Shown: positions 1 through 7,802 of the stretch, in pieces
Numbering within the stretch: position 1 is the stretch's first letter
Layout: every line of letters starts with the position of its first letter
Source of the DNA: Bacilli bacterium
GTDB lineage: Bacteria; Bacillota_I; Bacilli_A; RFN20; CAG-449
Direction of reading: 5' to 3'
Length of the DNA stretch: 64,000 nt
NCBI GenBank assembly: GCA_900755065.1
Contig: CAAEFC010000022.1
Location: forward strand, 1 to 64,000
Notes under the pieces: generated by a model
The model's input: the letters and a program-made list of their open reading frames with translations, nothing else
What the model was told of the DNA's origin: nothing
The model's database searches: none
Position numbers and translations under genes: made by a program

Positions 1-117
1 GATTCCCTTTTACCTTGGAATATTGCTAAATCATATAATCTTTCTTAATTCGTATGTTCGTAACTTGGGTTTCTTTTACGCTTACAATAAACCTCTCGTT
101 TTCTGCGCGGAAAAGCA

Positions 118-150
118 CCATAAAAGCCGCGATGATCTGACCGCGGCTTG
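118..150 (-). terminator. Terminator of the tRNA-Gln transcript
   Basis: An 8-bp perfect inverted repeat (AAGCCGCG/CGCGGCTT, 10-nt loop) lies just downstream of the minus-strand tRNA and is followed on that strand by TTTTAT. It also has a T-rich flank on the plus strand, so it may work in both directions. Confidence 0.7.
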
Positions 151-161
151 TTTTTGCAATA

Positions 162-236
162 TGGCTGGGGATACAGGGTTCGAACCTGTGCATCACTGGT
201 TCAGAGCCAGTTGGCTTACCACTTGCCCAATCCCCA
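162..236 (-). tRNA. tRNA-Gln (anticodon CTG)
   Basis: Read on the minus strand, the sequence folds as a cloverleaf with acceptor TGGGGAT/ATCCCCA, discriminator G and an encoded CCA end. The anticodon stem ACTGG/CCAGT encloses the loop CTCTGAA, giving anticodon CTG, and the T arm carries GGTTCGAACC. A CTG anticodon reads CAG codons only, so a second tRNA-Gln (TTG) should exist elsewhere in the genome. Confidence 0.93.
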
Positions 237-246
237 AGTAATTCTT

Positions 247-275
247 ATTTTAATGACAAAGCCCGCTAAAATCAA
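247..275 (-). promoter_or_regulatory. Promoter of tRNA-Gln
   Basis: On the minus strand TTGATT is followed after 17 nt by TAAAAT, 11 nt before the tRNA 5' end. This is a good vegetative promoter match. Confidence 0.6.
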
Positions 276-376
276 GAAGAATATTTCTTTTTCTACAAGT
301 AAGAAAACTTTGTGCATTTATCGCTTTATCTTCCCTTTTTTTCTTTCGGAAAGAAGTCATGCGTCCAGCTTTTGAC

Positions 377-405
377 TTGCAAAAACGCAAGCATTTCTCT
401 ACAAT
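377..405 (+). promoter_or_regulatory. Promoter of the membrane protein at 426
   Basis: TTGCAA (377-382) and TACAAT (400-405) are separated by 17 nt and lie shortly before a strong ribosome binding site. Confidence 0.6.
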
Positions 406-425
406 GATTTCCAGGAGGAAAAAAT

Positions 426-965
426 ATGGCTAAAAAGTCAAAAAAGAAGAATTTGAAAAAGGCGACGCGCTTCGTTCCCTTCGTCCTGTTGGTTCTGGGC
501 ATCGTCGTCGCGTGCATGGGATTCCTTGCCGGCGTAACTTACACACCGCAGTACGGCGATCCTTCGTCGGTGACGATCTGGAAACTCGCGGTCGGAGGAA
601 GCATCGAAGGTCTGTCCCTGAATCTCGGCGGACTCATCAGTCAGGACACCTCGATTCCATTTGCGATTCTGCCGTTTCTCTGCCTGATCGTTCCGCTTGT
701 GGGCGCGCTGGTTTCGCTCTTGCTCAAAGGCAAGGTCGGCGGATTGATCGCGACGGTCTGTTTCCTGTTCGCCGGAGTGTGTTTCTTCTTTATTCCGCAG
801 GTGTCGTTCGTCAAATCGGTCACCGAAGTTCTCGGAAAGAGTTCCACGACCACGACCGCGTTCTCCGCGATGGACTACACGTTGGGAGTCGGTTCGATTA
901 TCGGCGGCGTCGTTTCGTTAGTCGGCGGTCTTGTTGCCGGCGCCTACACCGCGATCGTGAAATAA
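426..965 (+). CDS. Small integral membrane protein of unknown function
   Basis: A 179-aa protein I do not recognise. It starts with a lysine-rich cytoplasmic stretch (about 13 residues, mostly K/R) and has four hydrophobic segments, near residues 16-38, 75-98, 102-125 and 150-175. A Ser/Thr-rich linker with four consecutive Thr (about 139-142) precedes the last one. The positive N-terminus predicts that it stays inside the cell. The start is well supported by AGGAGG seven bases upstream of the ATG. The gene is a single transcription unit with its own promoter and terminator, convergent with gapA. No catalytic motif is visible. Confidence 0.8.
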   Translation: MAKKSKKKNLKKATRFVPFVLLVLGIVVACMGFLAGVTYTPQYGDPSSVTIWKLAVGGSIEGLSLNLGGLISQDTSIPFAILPFLCLIVPLVGALVSLLLKGKVGGLIATVCFLFAGVCFFFIPQVSFVKSVTEVLGKSSTTTTAFSAMDYTLGVGSIIGGVVSLVGGLVAGAYTAIVK

Positions 966-978
966 GCAAACAGTCAAA

Positions 979-1006
979 ACGGTACGGTTCTCCGTATCGT
1001 TTTTTC
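979..1006 (+). terminator. Terminator of the 426-965 gene
   Basis: A 9-bp stem (ACGGTACGG/CCGTATCGT, one G-T pair) with a 4-nt loop is followed by six T. Confidence 0.75.
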
Positions 1007-1020
1007 TTGCAACAAACAGC

Positions 1021-1050
1021 AAAAAGCCCGACTCCGGTCGGGCTTTCGTT
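1021..1050 (-). terminator. Terminator of gapA
   Basis: GCCCGAC/GTCGGGC stem with a tetraloop, flanked by A5 on the plus strand (U5 in the gapA transcript). The T-rich right flank allows it to act as a second terminator for the convergent gene. Confidence 0.75.
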
Positions 1051-1074
1051 TTATTCATGCTTCAATGGAACGAA

Positions 1075-2106
1075 TCAGCACTTTTCAGCAAAGTATTTGA
1101 TCGTGCGGACCATCTGCGAAGTGTACGAATTTTCATTGTCGTACCAGGAGACGACCTGCACTTCATAGGTATCGTCGTCGACTTTGGTTACCATCGTCTG
1201 GGTGGCATCGAAAAGCGAACCGTAGGTCATTCCGATGATGTCCGAAGAAACCAGAAGTTCTTCGGTGTAGCCGTAAGATTCGCTGGAAACCGCCTTCATC
1301 GCGGCATTGACGGAATCGACGGTGATGTCGTGTCCTTTGACGACGGCGAACAGCAACGTGGTGGAACCCGTAGGAACCGGAACTCTCTGCGCCGAACCGA
1401 TCAGTTTTCCGTTCAGTTCCGGAATGACGAGTCCGATCGCTTTGGCCGCGCCGGTGGAATTCGGAACGATATTGACCGAAGCCGCGCGCGCTCTTCTCAG
1501 ATCGCCTTTTCTATGCGGGCCGTCGAGAACCATCTGGTCGCCCGTAAAGGCATGGACGGTCAGCATGATGCCGGACGAAATCGGCGCATAATCGTTCAAC
1601 GCTTTTGCCATCGGAGCCAGGCAGTTGGTGGTGCAGGAAGCCGCGGAGATGATCTGATCGTCTTTCGTCAGGGTCTCGTGGTTGACGCCGTAAACGATCG
1701 TTTTCAGATCCTTTCCGGCAGGCGCGGAAATGACGACTTTTTTCGCTCCGGCATTGATGTGCGCCATCGATTTTTCTTTGGAGCAGTAGAAACCGGTGCA
1801 TTCGAGAACGACATCGACGCCCAGTTCTTTCCACGGGCAGTTATTGGCGTCTTTTTCGGCGTAGATTCTGATCTTGTGTCCGTCTACGGCGATCCAGCCT
1901 TCTTCCGCACCGTCCGCCGAGCAGGTTACCTTATCCGCAAGAGCGTATCTTCCCTGCGCGGAATCGTACTTTAATAAATGTGCAAGCATTTTCGGGCTCG
2001 TCAAATCGTTGATGGCAACGATTTCATAGCCGTCATCGCCGAACATTTGTCTGAAAGCCAGACGACCGATACGGCCAAATCCATTAATAGCTACTTTTAC
2101 TGACAT
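1075..2106 (-). CDS. gapA: Glyceraldehyde-3-phosphate dehydrogenase (type I)
   Basis: Phosphorylating GAPDH of glycolysis: converts glyceraldehyde 3-phosphate, phosphate and NAD+ to 1,3-bisphosphoglycerate in the cytoplasm. The 343-aa length fits the family. The N-terminal Rossmann motif INGFGRIGR (residues 7-15) binds NAD, and the catalytic Cys sits in SCTTNCLAP near residue 157. WYDNENSYTSQM near the C-terminus is the usual family ending. The start is set by AGGAGG followed by ATGTCAGTAAAAG. It stands alone, without pgk or tpi beside it, with its own promoter and terminator. Another NAD(P)-specific paralogue cannot be excluded. Confidence 0.97.
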   Translation of the reverse strand: MSVKVAINGFGRIGRLAFRQMFGDDGYEIVAINDLTSPKMLAHLLKYDSAQGRYALADKVTCSADGAEEGWIAVDGHKIRIYAEKDANNCPWKELGVDVVLECTGFYCSKEKSMAHINAGAKKVVISAPAGKDLKTIVYGVNHETLTKDDQIISAASCTTNCLAPMAKALNDYAPISSGIMLTVHAFTGDQMVLDGPHRKGDLRRARAASVNIVPNSTGAAKAIGLVIPELNGKLIGSAQRVPVPTGSTTLLFAVVKGHDITVDSVNAAMKAVSSESYGYTEELLVSSDIIGMTYGSLFDATQTMVTKVDDDTYEVQVVSWYDNENSYTSQMVRTIKYFAEKC

Positions 2107-2145
2107 ATTTTATCCTCCTGTTAGTAGTATTGCGCTAACAAATAT

Positions 2146-2175
2146 ATTCTACTATAAAACAGAATGTTTTGTTAA
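2146..2175 (-). promoter_or_regulatory. Promoter of gapA
   Basis: Minus strand TTAACA and TAGAAT with an 18-nt spacer, about 40 bases before the gapA start. The leader is AT-rich. No operator for a CggR-like regulator was recognised. Confidence 0.55.
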
Positions 2176-2212
2176 CCTTTTTTCGCACAAAATCAAAAAA
2201 ATGGATAAAAAA

Positions 2213-3262
2213 TTATCGATTGGTCGAATCGTCTGATTTTCCGTTCGGCTCAATCGGTCCCCGATCGATGAATTCGTCCGCATCGACCATCTGCAATTCC
2301 GCATATCCCTTCGCCCAATCGCTCCGGAATTCGTCCGAAAACGATTCGCCGGAGAAAGTATAGTTCAGCAAAACGGCCGAAACTCTGTCTCGTTCGATCG
2401 GAAAAGCGATGTTCAGATGCTCCGTTTTCTTTACGTTTTCTTCGTTTTTTTCCAATTCCGCGCCGATAGTCCGATAGATGTTCTCCACCGCCTTGCTGTA
2501 AATCGTCGAATACTCCGCGCCGTCGATCGCTTTGATCGCGCTTTTCACATCGGCGCTGACCGCATCAAAAACGGCGGCTACTCCTTCCGCATCGGCGACA
2601 AACTCGATCCGCGCGGTTGTACCTCCGTATGAAAAAGACCGGTGCACCTGTTCGCGGACGACATCCAGACTGTCGACCAGAAGTTTCCGATCCTTCTTCG
2701 TGATCAAAGAAGAGACGTTCAGCGAAGAAACCGTCGAAATTTCACTCACGTAATAATCGAAAATCTGATCCGAAGTCAACTCCATGGCCAGCCAGTCGAA
2801 AACCCGATGATCGACGACGGAAAAAAGGTTCACGTATCGGGCGTCGAAAGGAAGTAGATAATCCAGAAATTCCGTTTTCGTCATCTCTACATCGTAGACC
2901 TCTTTTTTCTCCCCTTCGGCCAGGTAAAACCGGTTTTCTCTGAACGAATACGCGCCGTTTTCGTCGGCGTAATCTCCTTCCAAACCCGATAAATCATCGT
3001 TCTCCATTTTCGTCTGATCGATGTTGAACGTTCCGTTTCTTTCGATTTTCCCCTTTTCGGAAGAAGAAATAAAAGCAAAACGCCACGTGATCTCGTTGCT
3101 CTTCCGGATTTTCTCCCGTTCTGATTCGTTCTTTTCCAAAGCGGCGCTGAGACATTGAAACGCCTGATTCATCGATTGAATTTCTTTCGGTCCGCCGGCG
3201 CAGGAAACAACGCCAAGCGTTCCGCAAAAAACCATTCCGACGATCCTTCCGCGATTTTTCAT
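2213..3262 (-). CDS. Putative lipoprotein of unknown function
   Basis: A 349-aa protein starting MKNRGRIVG with a short hydrophobic signal ending in VVSC|AGG, so Cys21 is the likely lipidated residue and the mature protein should sit on the outer face of the membrane. The rest is acidic and charged, with many Asp, Glu and Ser and no membrane segment. I recognise no domain. The chosen ATG follows AAGGAGGCGGAGG closely; an upstream in-frame extension of 20 residues has no such site. A near-consensus promoter lies upstream. The lipobox is not fully canonical (V at -3), so lipidation is probable rather than certain. Confidence 0.75.
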   Translation of the reverse strand: MKNRGRIVGMVFCGTLGVVSCAGGPKEIQSMNQAFQCLSAALEKNESEREKIRKSNEITWRFAFISSSEKGKIERNGTFNIDQTKMENDDLSGLEGDYADENGAYSFRENRFYLAEGEKKEVYDVEMTKTEFLDYLLPFDARYVNLFSVVDHRVFDWLAMELTSDQIFDYYVSEISTVSSLNVSSLITKKDRKLLVDSLDVVREQVHRSFSYGGTTARIEFVADAEGVAAVFDAVSADVKSAIKAIDGAEYSTIYSKAVENIYRTIGAELEKNEENVKKTEHLNIAFPIERDRVSAVLLNYTFSGESFSDEFRSDWAKGYAELQMVDADEFIDRGPIEPNGKSDDSTNR

Positions 3263-3283
3263 TGCCTCCGCCTCCTTTTCACT

Positions 3284-3312
3284 ATTGTAACCGCCACACG
3301 CGTCTTTTTCAA
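3284..3312 (-). promoter_or_regulatory. Promoter of the lipoprotein gene
   Basis: Minus strand TTGAAA and TACAAT with a 17-nt spacer, directly upstream of the lipoprotein ribosome binding site. It separates this gene from the PPTase gene just behind it. Confidence 0.65.
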
Positions 3313-3325
3313 CTTTTCTCACGCC

Positions 3326-3898
3326 TTACAGATCCGAGATAACCCGCACATCGCTTTCGTCAACGTTTTTTTCCGAACAGAGGGCGATCCAAAGTCCGCC
3401 GCGTTCAAACACAAGACAGTTTTTCAACGCGGTCGTATCCACTTCTTCCGGGCGGAGTCGAAGCCCTTGTCCGGTGCTCTTCAAATAGGCCTCTTTTTTC
3501 ACCCAGATTTTTAAAAAGGCGCCCGGATCGTTTTCGCAAAGTTTCTTTTCGTTTTCGGACAGCGTTCGATAAAGGCGCGGAGCGATCGGTCGGCTCTTCT
3601 TCTCGATATCGATCCCGACTTCGCATTCGGCGATCGCGACGGCGACATATTCGTCGGTATGCGAAAGGCTGAACCGGAATCCGTTTTTCAAAGCCGGTTT
3701 ACCTGAAAAATCAAACTCGGGATCCATTCCTCTTTCCTCACATTTTTCGATCAGAAACGAATACGCCGCCTGCGACCGGATTCTTTCCTTTCCGCTTTTT
3801 CCGGCGAGATAGGTCTGAACTTCCGGCGGATAAAAACCGATTTCCTTTTCAACAACCGGAGAAACGCGAAACAGGTGAACGTCGATTCCCGGATTCAT
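3326..3898 (-). CDS. 4'-phosphopantetheinyl transferase, Sfp type
   Basis: Transfers the phosphopantetheine arm of CoA to a conserved Ser of carrier proteins. At 190 aa it is a little shorter than typical Sfp proteins. Motifs seen are the Mg-binding VGIDIEKK (about residue 93) and the C-terminal WVKKEAYLKSTG (about residue 133), with LSHTDEYVAVA before them. The start has GGGTAGGAAAGA upstream and lies 6 nt after the stop of the DUF975 gene, so the two are probably cotranscribed. acpP, a natural substrate, lies at 16.4 kb. No secondary-metabolite synthase is seen here, so it may be the housekeeping enzyme if no AcpS exists. Confidence 0.88.
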   Translation of the reverse strand: MNPGIDVHLFRVSPVVEKEIGFYPPEVQTYLAGKSGKERIRSQAAYSFLIEKCEERGMDPEFDFSGKPALKNGFRFSLSHTDEYVAVAIAECEVGIDIEKKSRPIAPRLYRTLSENEKKLCENDPGAFLKIWVKKEAYLKSTGQGLRLRPEEVDTTALKNCLVFERGGLWIALCSEKNVDESDVRVISDL

Positions 3899-3904
3899 TC
3901 TTTC

Positions 3905-4489
3905 CTACCCTCTGTATATTCCGTAAACCGCTTCGTAATCGTTGTAGAGATGCTCCAAATAAAGCGCGCAGGCGATGTTTCGATACGGCATCACGTACAG
4001 GATTTCAAGGATTCCGAATGTGAGAAGAGACAGTAAATCCCACCCGATGAAACTCAGTTGAAAAAGAAAGAATTCCATTTTATGCCCGTTCATCATTTTT
4101 TCGCTCAATGCGAGGCACGTTTTATATTCAAAGTCAGGATTTCTCAAAGAAATGTATTCGCACAGGCTGTACGCATAGGCTTTTACGATTCCCGGAATGA
4201 GGAAAAGAAGCGACCAAAGCAGGATCTTGATGTATTTCATGACGCTCAGCAAAATGCGTTGCGACAGATTTTCTTCAAACGGCTCGATCAGAAGATACGT
4301 GTCGGAGCAACCTCCTAAAAAAACGTTCAGTAAGACCATCGTCAGCAAACCCGAAAACAGCAGACTCCCGACGATCGTAAAAGAAAGAACGCACGAACAG
4401 AAAGCGAAGAGAAGCGAGAAAAGAACCGCTCTTCCCCAGCATGATTTCAGCATATTTCTTGCGTCGAACTTAATATCTCTTCTTGTCAT
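3905..4489 (-). CDS. DUF975 family integral membrane protein
   Basis: A 194-aa multi-pass membrane protein of the DUF975 family, whose function is unknown. The family features seen are the N-terminal RRDIKFDARNMLK, several hydrophobic segments (about residues 20-50, 85-110, 145-170), the ALSEKMMNGHK loop and the C-terminal AIYLEHLYNDYEAV-like ending (here CALYLEHLYND). It is the first gene of a probable two-gene unit with the PPTase. The transcript has a predicted 5' hairpin between promoter and start. Confidence 0.85.
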   Translation of the reverse strand: MTRRDIKFDARNMLKSCWGRAVLFSLLFAFCSCVLSFTIVGSLLFSGLLTMVLLNVFLGGCSDTYLLIEPFEENLSQRILLSVMKYIKILLWSLLFLIPGIVKAYAYSLCEYISLRNPDFEYKTCLALSEKMMNGHKMEFFLFQLSFIGWDLLSLLTFGILEILYVMPYRNIACALYLEHLYNDYEAVYGIYRG

Positions 4490-4514
4490 CTCATTATTCC
4501 CCCGATGCGCGGAA

Positions 4515-4532
4515 GAGTTCCGGACGGAACTC
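4515..4532 (-). promoter_or_regulatory. Leader hairpin upstream of the DUF975 gene
   Basis: A perfect 7-bp inverted repeat GAGTTCC/GGAACTC with a 4-nt loop lies between the promoter and the start codon. It is not followed by T residues, so it is not a terminator. It could affect mRNA stability or bind a regulator. Confidence 0.4.
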
Positions 4533-4546
4533 CCGTTTCTATTTCA

Positions 4547-4576
4547 AATATACACGATGCAAGGTTTTGTTGTCAA
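4547..4576 (-). promoter_or_regulatory. Promoter of the DUF975-PPTase unit
   Basis: Minus strand TTGACA and TATATT separated by 18 nt, about 60 bases upstream of the DUF975 start. Confidence 0.6.
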
Positions 4577-4874
4577 ACAAATGGACGCCATTCACTTAAA
4601 AGTAAAGTACCTCGTTCTGACCGTGAAACCCATTTGCTCATGATTTCACTATTTCATTCTATCTTTTCATTCTTTTTTCGATCCACGCTGAACCAGAACA
4701 CACTTGGATCATGAAAGTCCCTTTCACTCTGCGATTTCGCCGGATAAAGAAACATCGTTTTGATCATCCGAATACTTTTCAATCATTTTTTTAGCCGATT
4801 TCAAACAAAAATTGCGTTTTTTCTTTAAATTCAAGGAATAGTTTGAGAACGAAACGTTGAAATAGCCTCAATCG

Positions 4875-5477
4875 TTACAGCGAATTGTGACCGTCGTCTT
4901 TTTCCATGACGTGCTTAAAGACCTTACGAATATCTTCGTCGTCGAGAAACGGATAGAACTTATCCATATCGACGTCGAGTTCGCCGGAAATGTATTCGTC
5001 CACGATCCGATGCAAAACACGATCGGAAGCAAACGGAATGAGTTCGATGTAATTTTCCTTTTTTTCGATAGCCGATAGAAGCAGACCATCGACATCTTCT
5101 TCCTCCATGAACGGAAGCAATTCGACGAAGGACAAATCGATTTCCCCGTTTTTCGCCGCGCGGACAAGGGCTCGGATTCCTTCTTCGTCGAGAAAAGGAA
5201 GAAGCGACAGGATTTCTTTTTTTCTGCCCGCTTCGACGAACCGATCCACCGATTCATTCAATTTTTTTTCGCTGACGAAAGGCAGAAAGACGTTCAGCAT
5301 TCTTCCGTCCGTTTCTGCTTTGTCGAACAGATCGTCGACGTCTTCTTCGTCCAGAAACGGCAGAAGCATTTCGATGGTCACTCCGTTAAAACAGCCGTTT
5401 TCGGCGGAAAGGATTTTTTCCGCCAGAAGTTTCAGTTCTTCCTCCTCTAAAAAAGGCAGCATTCTATCGATTCTCAT
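4875..5477 (-). CDS. Protein made of seven LPF-type repeats, function unknown
   Basis: A 200-aa protein built almost entirely from seven tandem units of about 25-30 residues, each with an (L/Y)(L/I)PF(L/M/V/A) core followed by acidic residues and an amphipathic helix. Cores occur at about residues 6, 35, 64, 91, 118, 146 and 171 (LPFLEEEE, LPFLDEED, LPFVSEKK, LPFLDEEG, LPFMEEED, IPFASDRV, YPFLDDED). There is no signal peptide or membrane segment, so it is probably a cytoplasmic helical solenoid for protein binding. The start is fixed by AGGAGGAAGGT before ATGAGAATCGAT. It lies downstream of an XRE regulator and may share its transcript. I cannot name the family. Confidence 0.8.
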   Translation of the reverse strand: MRIDRMLPFLEEEELKLLAEKILSAENGCFNGVTIEMLLPFLDEEDVDDLFDKAETDGRMLNVFLPFVSEKKLNESVDRFVEAGRKKEILSLLPFLDEEGIRALVRAAKNGEIDLSFVELLPFMEEEDVDGLLLSAIEKKENYIELIPFASDRVLHRIVDEYISGELDVDMDKFYPFLDDEDIRKVFKHVMEKDDGHNSL

Positions 5478-5640
5478 ACCTTCCTCCTCTTTCTGTTTCA
5501 AGATCGTTTCGGACTCCGAATAAACAATCGGATTCCCATTTTCTCCGATCCGCGCTCATCCGCATCCGACGCCGTTCCCTGAGGGGCACCCTCGTCCATT
5601 CCTCTTCTTTCAGCGATGTCCAAACCTTCGTCAATTTCAT
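5464..5640 (-). CDS. Possible small protein between the XRE and repeat-protein genes
   Basis: A 58-aa reading frame starting MKLTKVWTSLKEEEW. Its ATG is preceded by GGGGGAG at good spacing, and it overlaps the next gene's start by 14 bases, as in a coupled operon. It is rich in Arg and Glu with no hydrophobic stretch. A competing 51-aa frame (MGEKNEID...) covers the same bases with a poorer ribosome binding site. Either could be real, or the stretch could simply be a spacer. Confidence 0.3.
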   Translation of the reverse strand: MKLTKVWTSLKEEEWTRVPLRERRRMRMSADRRKWESDCLFGVRNDLETERGGRYENR

Positions 5641-5657
5641 TTTTCTCCCCCATTTCT

Positions 5658-6104
5658 TCAATCTTTCCCCTGCGTAACGAATTCTCTTTCTTTCCGCGTC
5701 AGTTTTGCCTTCAAATCCCGATCGATCGGAATTCTTCGTCTTTTCAGCGCATACAGAATCGTCATTCTTTCCCGATCGGAAAACTGATAGAACACTTCGC
5801 TCAGCGGCACTTGCAGTTCGCCGGAGCAGATTTTCCGGACGATGAACCCTCTGTCGTGTCCTTGAAAGATATTCTCCGGACAGATTTCGATCTCCTGATC
5901 CATGCAGAGCAGTTCTTCAAACGAAAGAGAAAACAGACGGGACAGTTCGATCAGATTGTCGATCGTCGGCAAAGCGATGCCGAGTTCCCAACGGGAAACC
6001 GCCTGTCGGGATACGAACAGCAGATCCGCCAGATCGTCCTGACGGTAATGATGCTGAATCCGGCATTCCTGAATTTTTTTACCCACCGCTACGCAATCAA
6101 TCAT
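5658..6104 (-). CDS. XRE-family transcriptional regulator
   Basis: A 148-aa DNA-binding protein. Residues about 7-62 form a Cro/C1-type helix-turn-helix (GKKIQECRIQHHYRQDDLADLL, then SRQAVSRWELGIALPTIDNL). The remaining about 85 residues are unlike a known ligand domain and include RERMTILYALKRRRIPIDRD. The start has AAGGAGTG upstream. Downstream in the same direction is the LPF-repeat protein, which suggests that this regulator controls, or is modulated by, that protein. That is inference from neighbourhood only. Confidence 0.85.
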   Translation of the reverse strand: MIDCVAVGKKIQECRIQHHYRQDDLADLLFVSRQAVSRWELGIALPTIDNLIELSRLFSLSFEELLCMDQEIEICPENIFQGHDRGFIVRKICSGELQVPLSEVFYQFSDRERMTILYALKRRRIPIDRDLKAKLTRKEREFVTQGKD

Positions 6105-6219
6105 CTCACTTCACTCCTTATGCCTCTATTGTAAGCCGTTCTTTTCCGAAAATCACGCAACCGGTGATTGCACGTTGCAAACTCTTCCTGTCAACGAAGA
6201 AAGCGCCTTTTTTTGGGAT

Positions 6220-6248
6220 TTGCAATATATCGACAAATCTGTTAAAAT
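6220..6248 (+). promoter_or_regulatory. Promoter of the HAD hydrolase gene
   Basis: TTGCAA and TAAAAT with a 17-nt spacer, ending 18 bases before the start codon. It is divergent from the XRE gene. Confidence 0.65.
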
Positions 6249-6266
6249 GTAGGTGAGGTGAACAAC

Positions 6267-7094
6267 ATGAGCAAACCCATTGCCGCATTGATTTACGATT
6301 TCGACAAAACGCTGGCCGTCGACGATATGCAAGCGTTTTCCTTTATTCCGAACCTGAATATGACCAGCGCGGAATTCTGGAAAGAAACCGACGATTTTTC
6401 CAAAAGGACCGGAACGGAATCCATTCTTTCCTATCTTCACGTGATGATCGAGGAATGCAAAAAGAAAAAAATCCCTTTGACGAAAGCCTACCTGAACGAA
6501 CTGGGCAAGGACATCAAATTTTACGAAGGCGTCACCACCTGGTTCAAAAGGCTGAACACATACGCCGACACCATCGGCGTTCAGTTGGAGCATTACATCA
6601 TTTCTTCCGGGAACAAAGAAATCATCGAAGGAAGCGCGATCGCCAAAGAATTCAAGGCGATTTACGGGTGCGAATTCCTGTACAATGACGAAGGGATCGC
6701 CTACTATCCGAAGTGCATCGTCAACTATACCTTGAAAACGCAATACCTTTTCCGCATCTGCAAGGGCGTGACCAATCCGCACGACGACCGCGCGGTCAAC
6801 CAAAAAATCAACGAAAAGCACGTCGAATTCCGGAATATGATCTATGTCGGCGACGGACTGACCGATGTTCCCTGCATGACGCTGATCAAAGAGAAAAACG
6901 GAAAATCAATCGCCGTCTATCAGCCGAACAAAAAAGACATCGTCGAAAAACTTCTGATCGACAACCGCGTCAATTATGTATGCAAAAGCGATTTCAAGAG
7001 CAATTCTTCGCTGGAACGGCTGGTCAAACTGATTCTCGATTCCATTTCGATCAGCGAAAAACTATTGAACAAAGAGACGACTCAGATTCTCTGA
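6267..7094 (+). CDS. HAD-superfamily hydrolase (phosphatase)
   Basis: A 275-aa soluble HAD phosphatase. Motif I is IYDFDKTLA (nucleophile Asp near residue 11), motif II is YIISSGNKEI and motif IV is MIYVGDGLTDVPCM. The long insert between motif I and II (about residues 20-90) forms a C1-type cap. The DFDKT form of motif I and the large cap resemble the phosphoserine phosphatase branch, but the substrate cannot be told. The ATG chosen is preceded by AGGTGAGGTG; a GTG three codons upstream would lie inside that site. Single-gene unit with its own promoter. Confidence 0.87.
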   Translation: MSKPIAALIYDFDKTLAVDDMQAFSFIPNLNMTSAEFWKETDDFSKRTGTESILSYLHVMIEECKKKKIPLTKAYLNELGKDIKFYEGVTTWFKRLNTYADTIGVQLEHYIISSGNKEIIEGSAIAKEFKAIYGCEFLYNDEGIAYYPKCIVNYTLKTQYLFRICKGVTNPHDDRAVNQKINEKHVEFRNMIYVGDGLTDVPCMTLIKEKNGKSIAVYQPNKKDIVEKLLIDNRVNYVCKSDFKSNSSLERLVKLILDSISISEKLLNKETTQIL

Positions 7095-7134
7095 CCGGCT
7101 CCGGAAAACGAAAGTCTCCCGCGTGAAAGTCAGA

Positions 7135-7163
7135 CCGAAGGTCTTGCGCCTTCGGGAGTTTTT
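7135..7163 (+). terminator. Terminator of the HAD gene
   Basis: CCGAAGG/CCTTCGG stem with a short loop, then GGAGTTTTT. It lies in the convergent gap and touches the end of upp. Confidence 0.6.
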
Positions 7164-7789
7164 CATTTCGTCCCGAAAATGCGGTCGCCCGCATCGCCGA
7201 GTCCTGGAAGAATATAGCCTTTTTCGTTGAGTTTCTCGTCCAACGCCGCCAGATAGATCGGCACGTCCGGATACATCTTTTCGACGGCTTTCACTCCCTG
7301 CGGCGCGCCGACCAGGCACATCAGGCGGATATTCGTATAGCCTCTTTTCCGGATCGCGCCGATCGCGGAGATCGCGCTTCCTCCGGTTGCCAGCATCGGG
7401 TCAACCACGACGACCAGCGGATTTTCCACCGCCGGAAGTTTGAAATAGTATTCCACCGGTTCCAGCGTTTCCTCGTTCCGGTACATGCCGATGTGTCCGA
7501 TCCGGGCCGTCGGGATCATGTTTCTGACGCCGTCCACCATGCCGATGCCCGCGCGGAGAATCGGAGCCAGAATGATCTTCGATTGCAGTTTGACTTTCGG
7601 CAAATCGACTCCCGTCGGCGTCGTGATGATTTCTTCCGATTCGACCGTCTGAATATCCTTGAAGACTTCATAACACATCAGCGAAGCGATTTCGTCCAGC
7701 GATTCCCGGAATTCTTTCGATTTGGTTTTCTGATCGCGCATGATCGAAAGTTTGACTTCGATCAAGGGATGCTTGCAAACAGTCAACAT
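7163..7789 (-). CDS. upp: Uracil phosphoribosyltransferase
   Basis: Pyrimidine salvage: uracil plus PRPP gives UMP and pyrophosphate. The 208-aa length is typical. The PRPP-binding loop VVDPMLATGGSA lies near residue 130, ILRAGIGMVDG near residue 78, and the uracil-binding YILPGLGDAGDRIFGT at the C-terminus. The start ATG has AGGAGGG 8 bases upstream; a second ATG slightly upstream is in another frame. It is the last gene of a tight five-gene operon with an M42 peptidase, a membrane protein, a cysteine hydrolase and a small unknown protein. Confidence 0.96.
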   Translation of the reverse strand: MLTVCKHPLIEVKLSIMRDQKTKSKEFRESLDEIASLMCYEVFKDIQTVESEEIITTPTGVDLPKVKLQSKIILAPILRAGIGMVDGVRNMIPTARIGHIGMYRNEETLEPVEYYFKLPAVENPLVVVVDPMLATGGSAISAIGAIRKRGYTNIRLMCLVGAPQGVKAVEKMYPDVPIYLAALDEKLNEKGYILPGLGDAGDRIFGTK

Positions 7790-7802
7790 TCATTTATCCC
7801 TC

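Larger units (their letters stand above)
4490..4874. other. Intergenic region between the DUF975 and repeat-protein genes
   Basis: About 385 bases without a convincing gene. The left part holds the promoter and leader of the DUF975 gene. The rest is AT-richer with no clear terminator for the repeat-protein gene that ends at 4875. Short plus-strand reading frames here lack ribosome binding sites and look random. Confidence 0.6.

Noticed and set aside
1057..1974. Long plus-strand frame of about 305 codons
   Set aside because: It is the antisense of gapA, rich in Arg and Gly, with no ribosome binding site. Similar long antisense frames occur opposite many genes here because of the codon bias.
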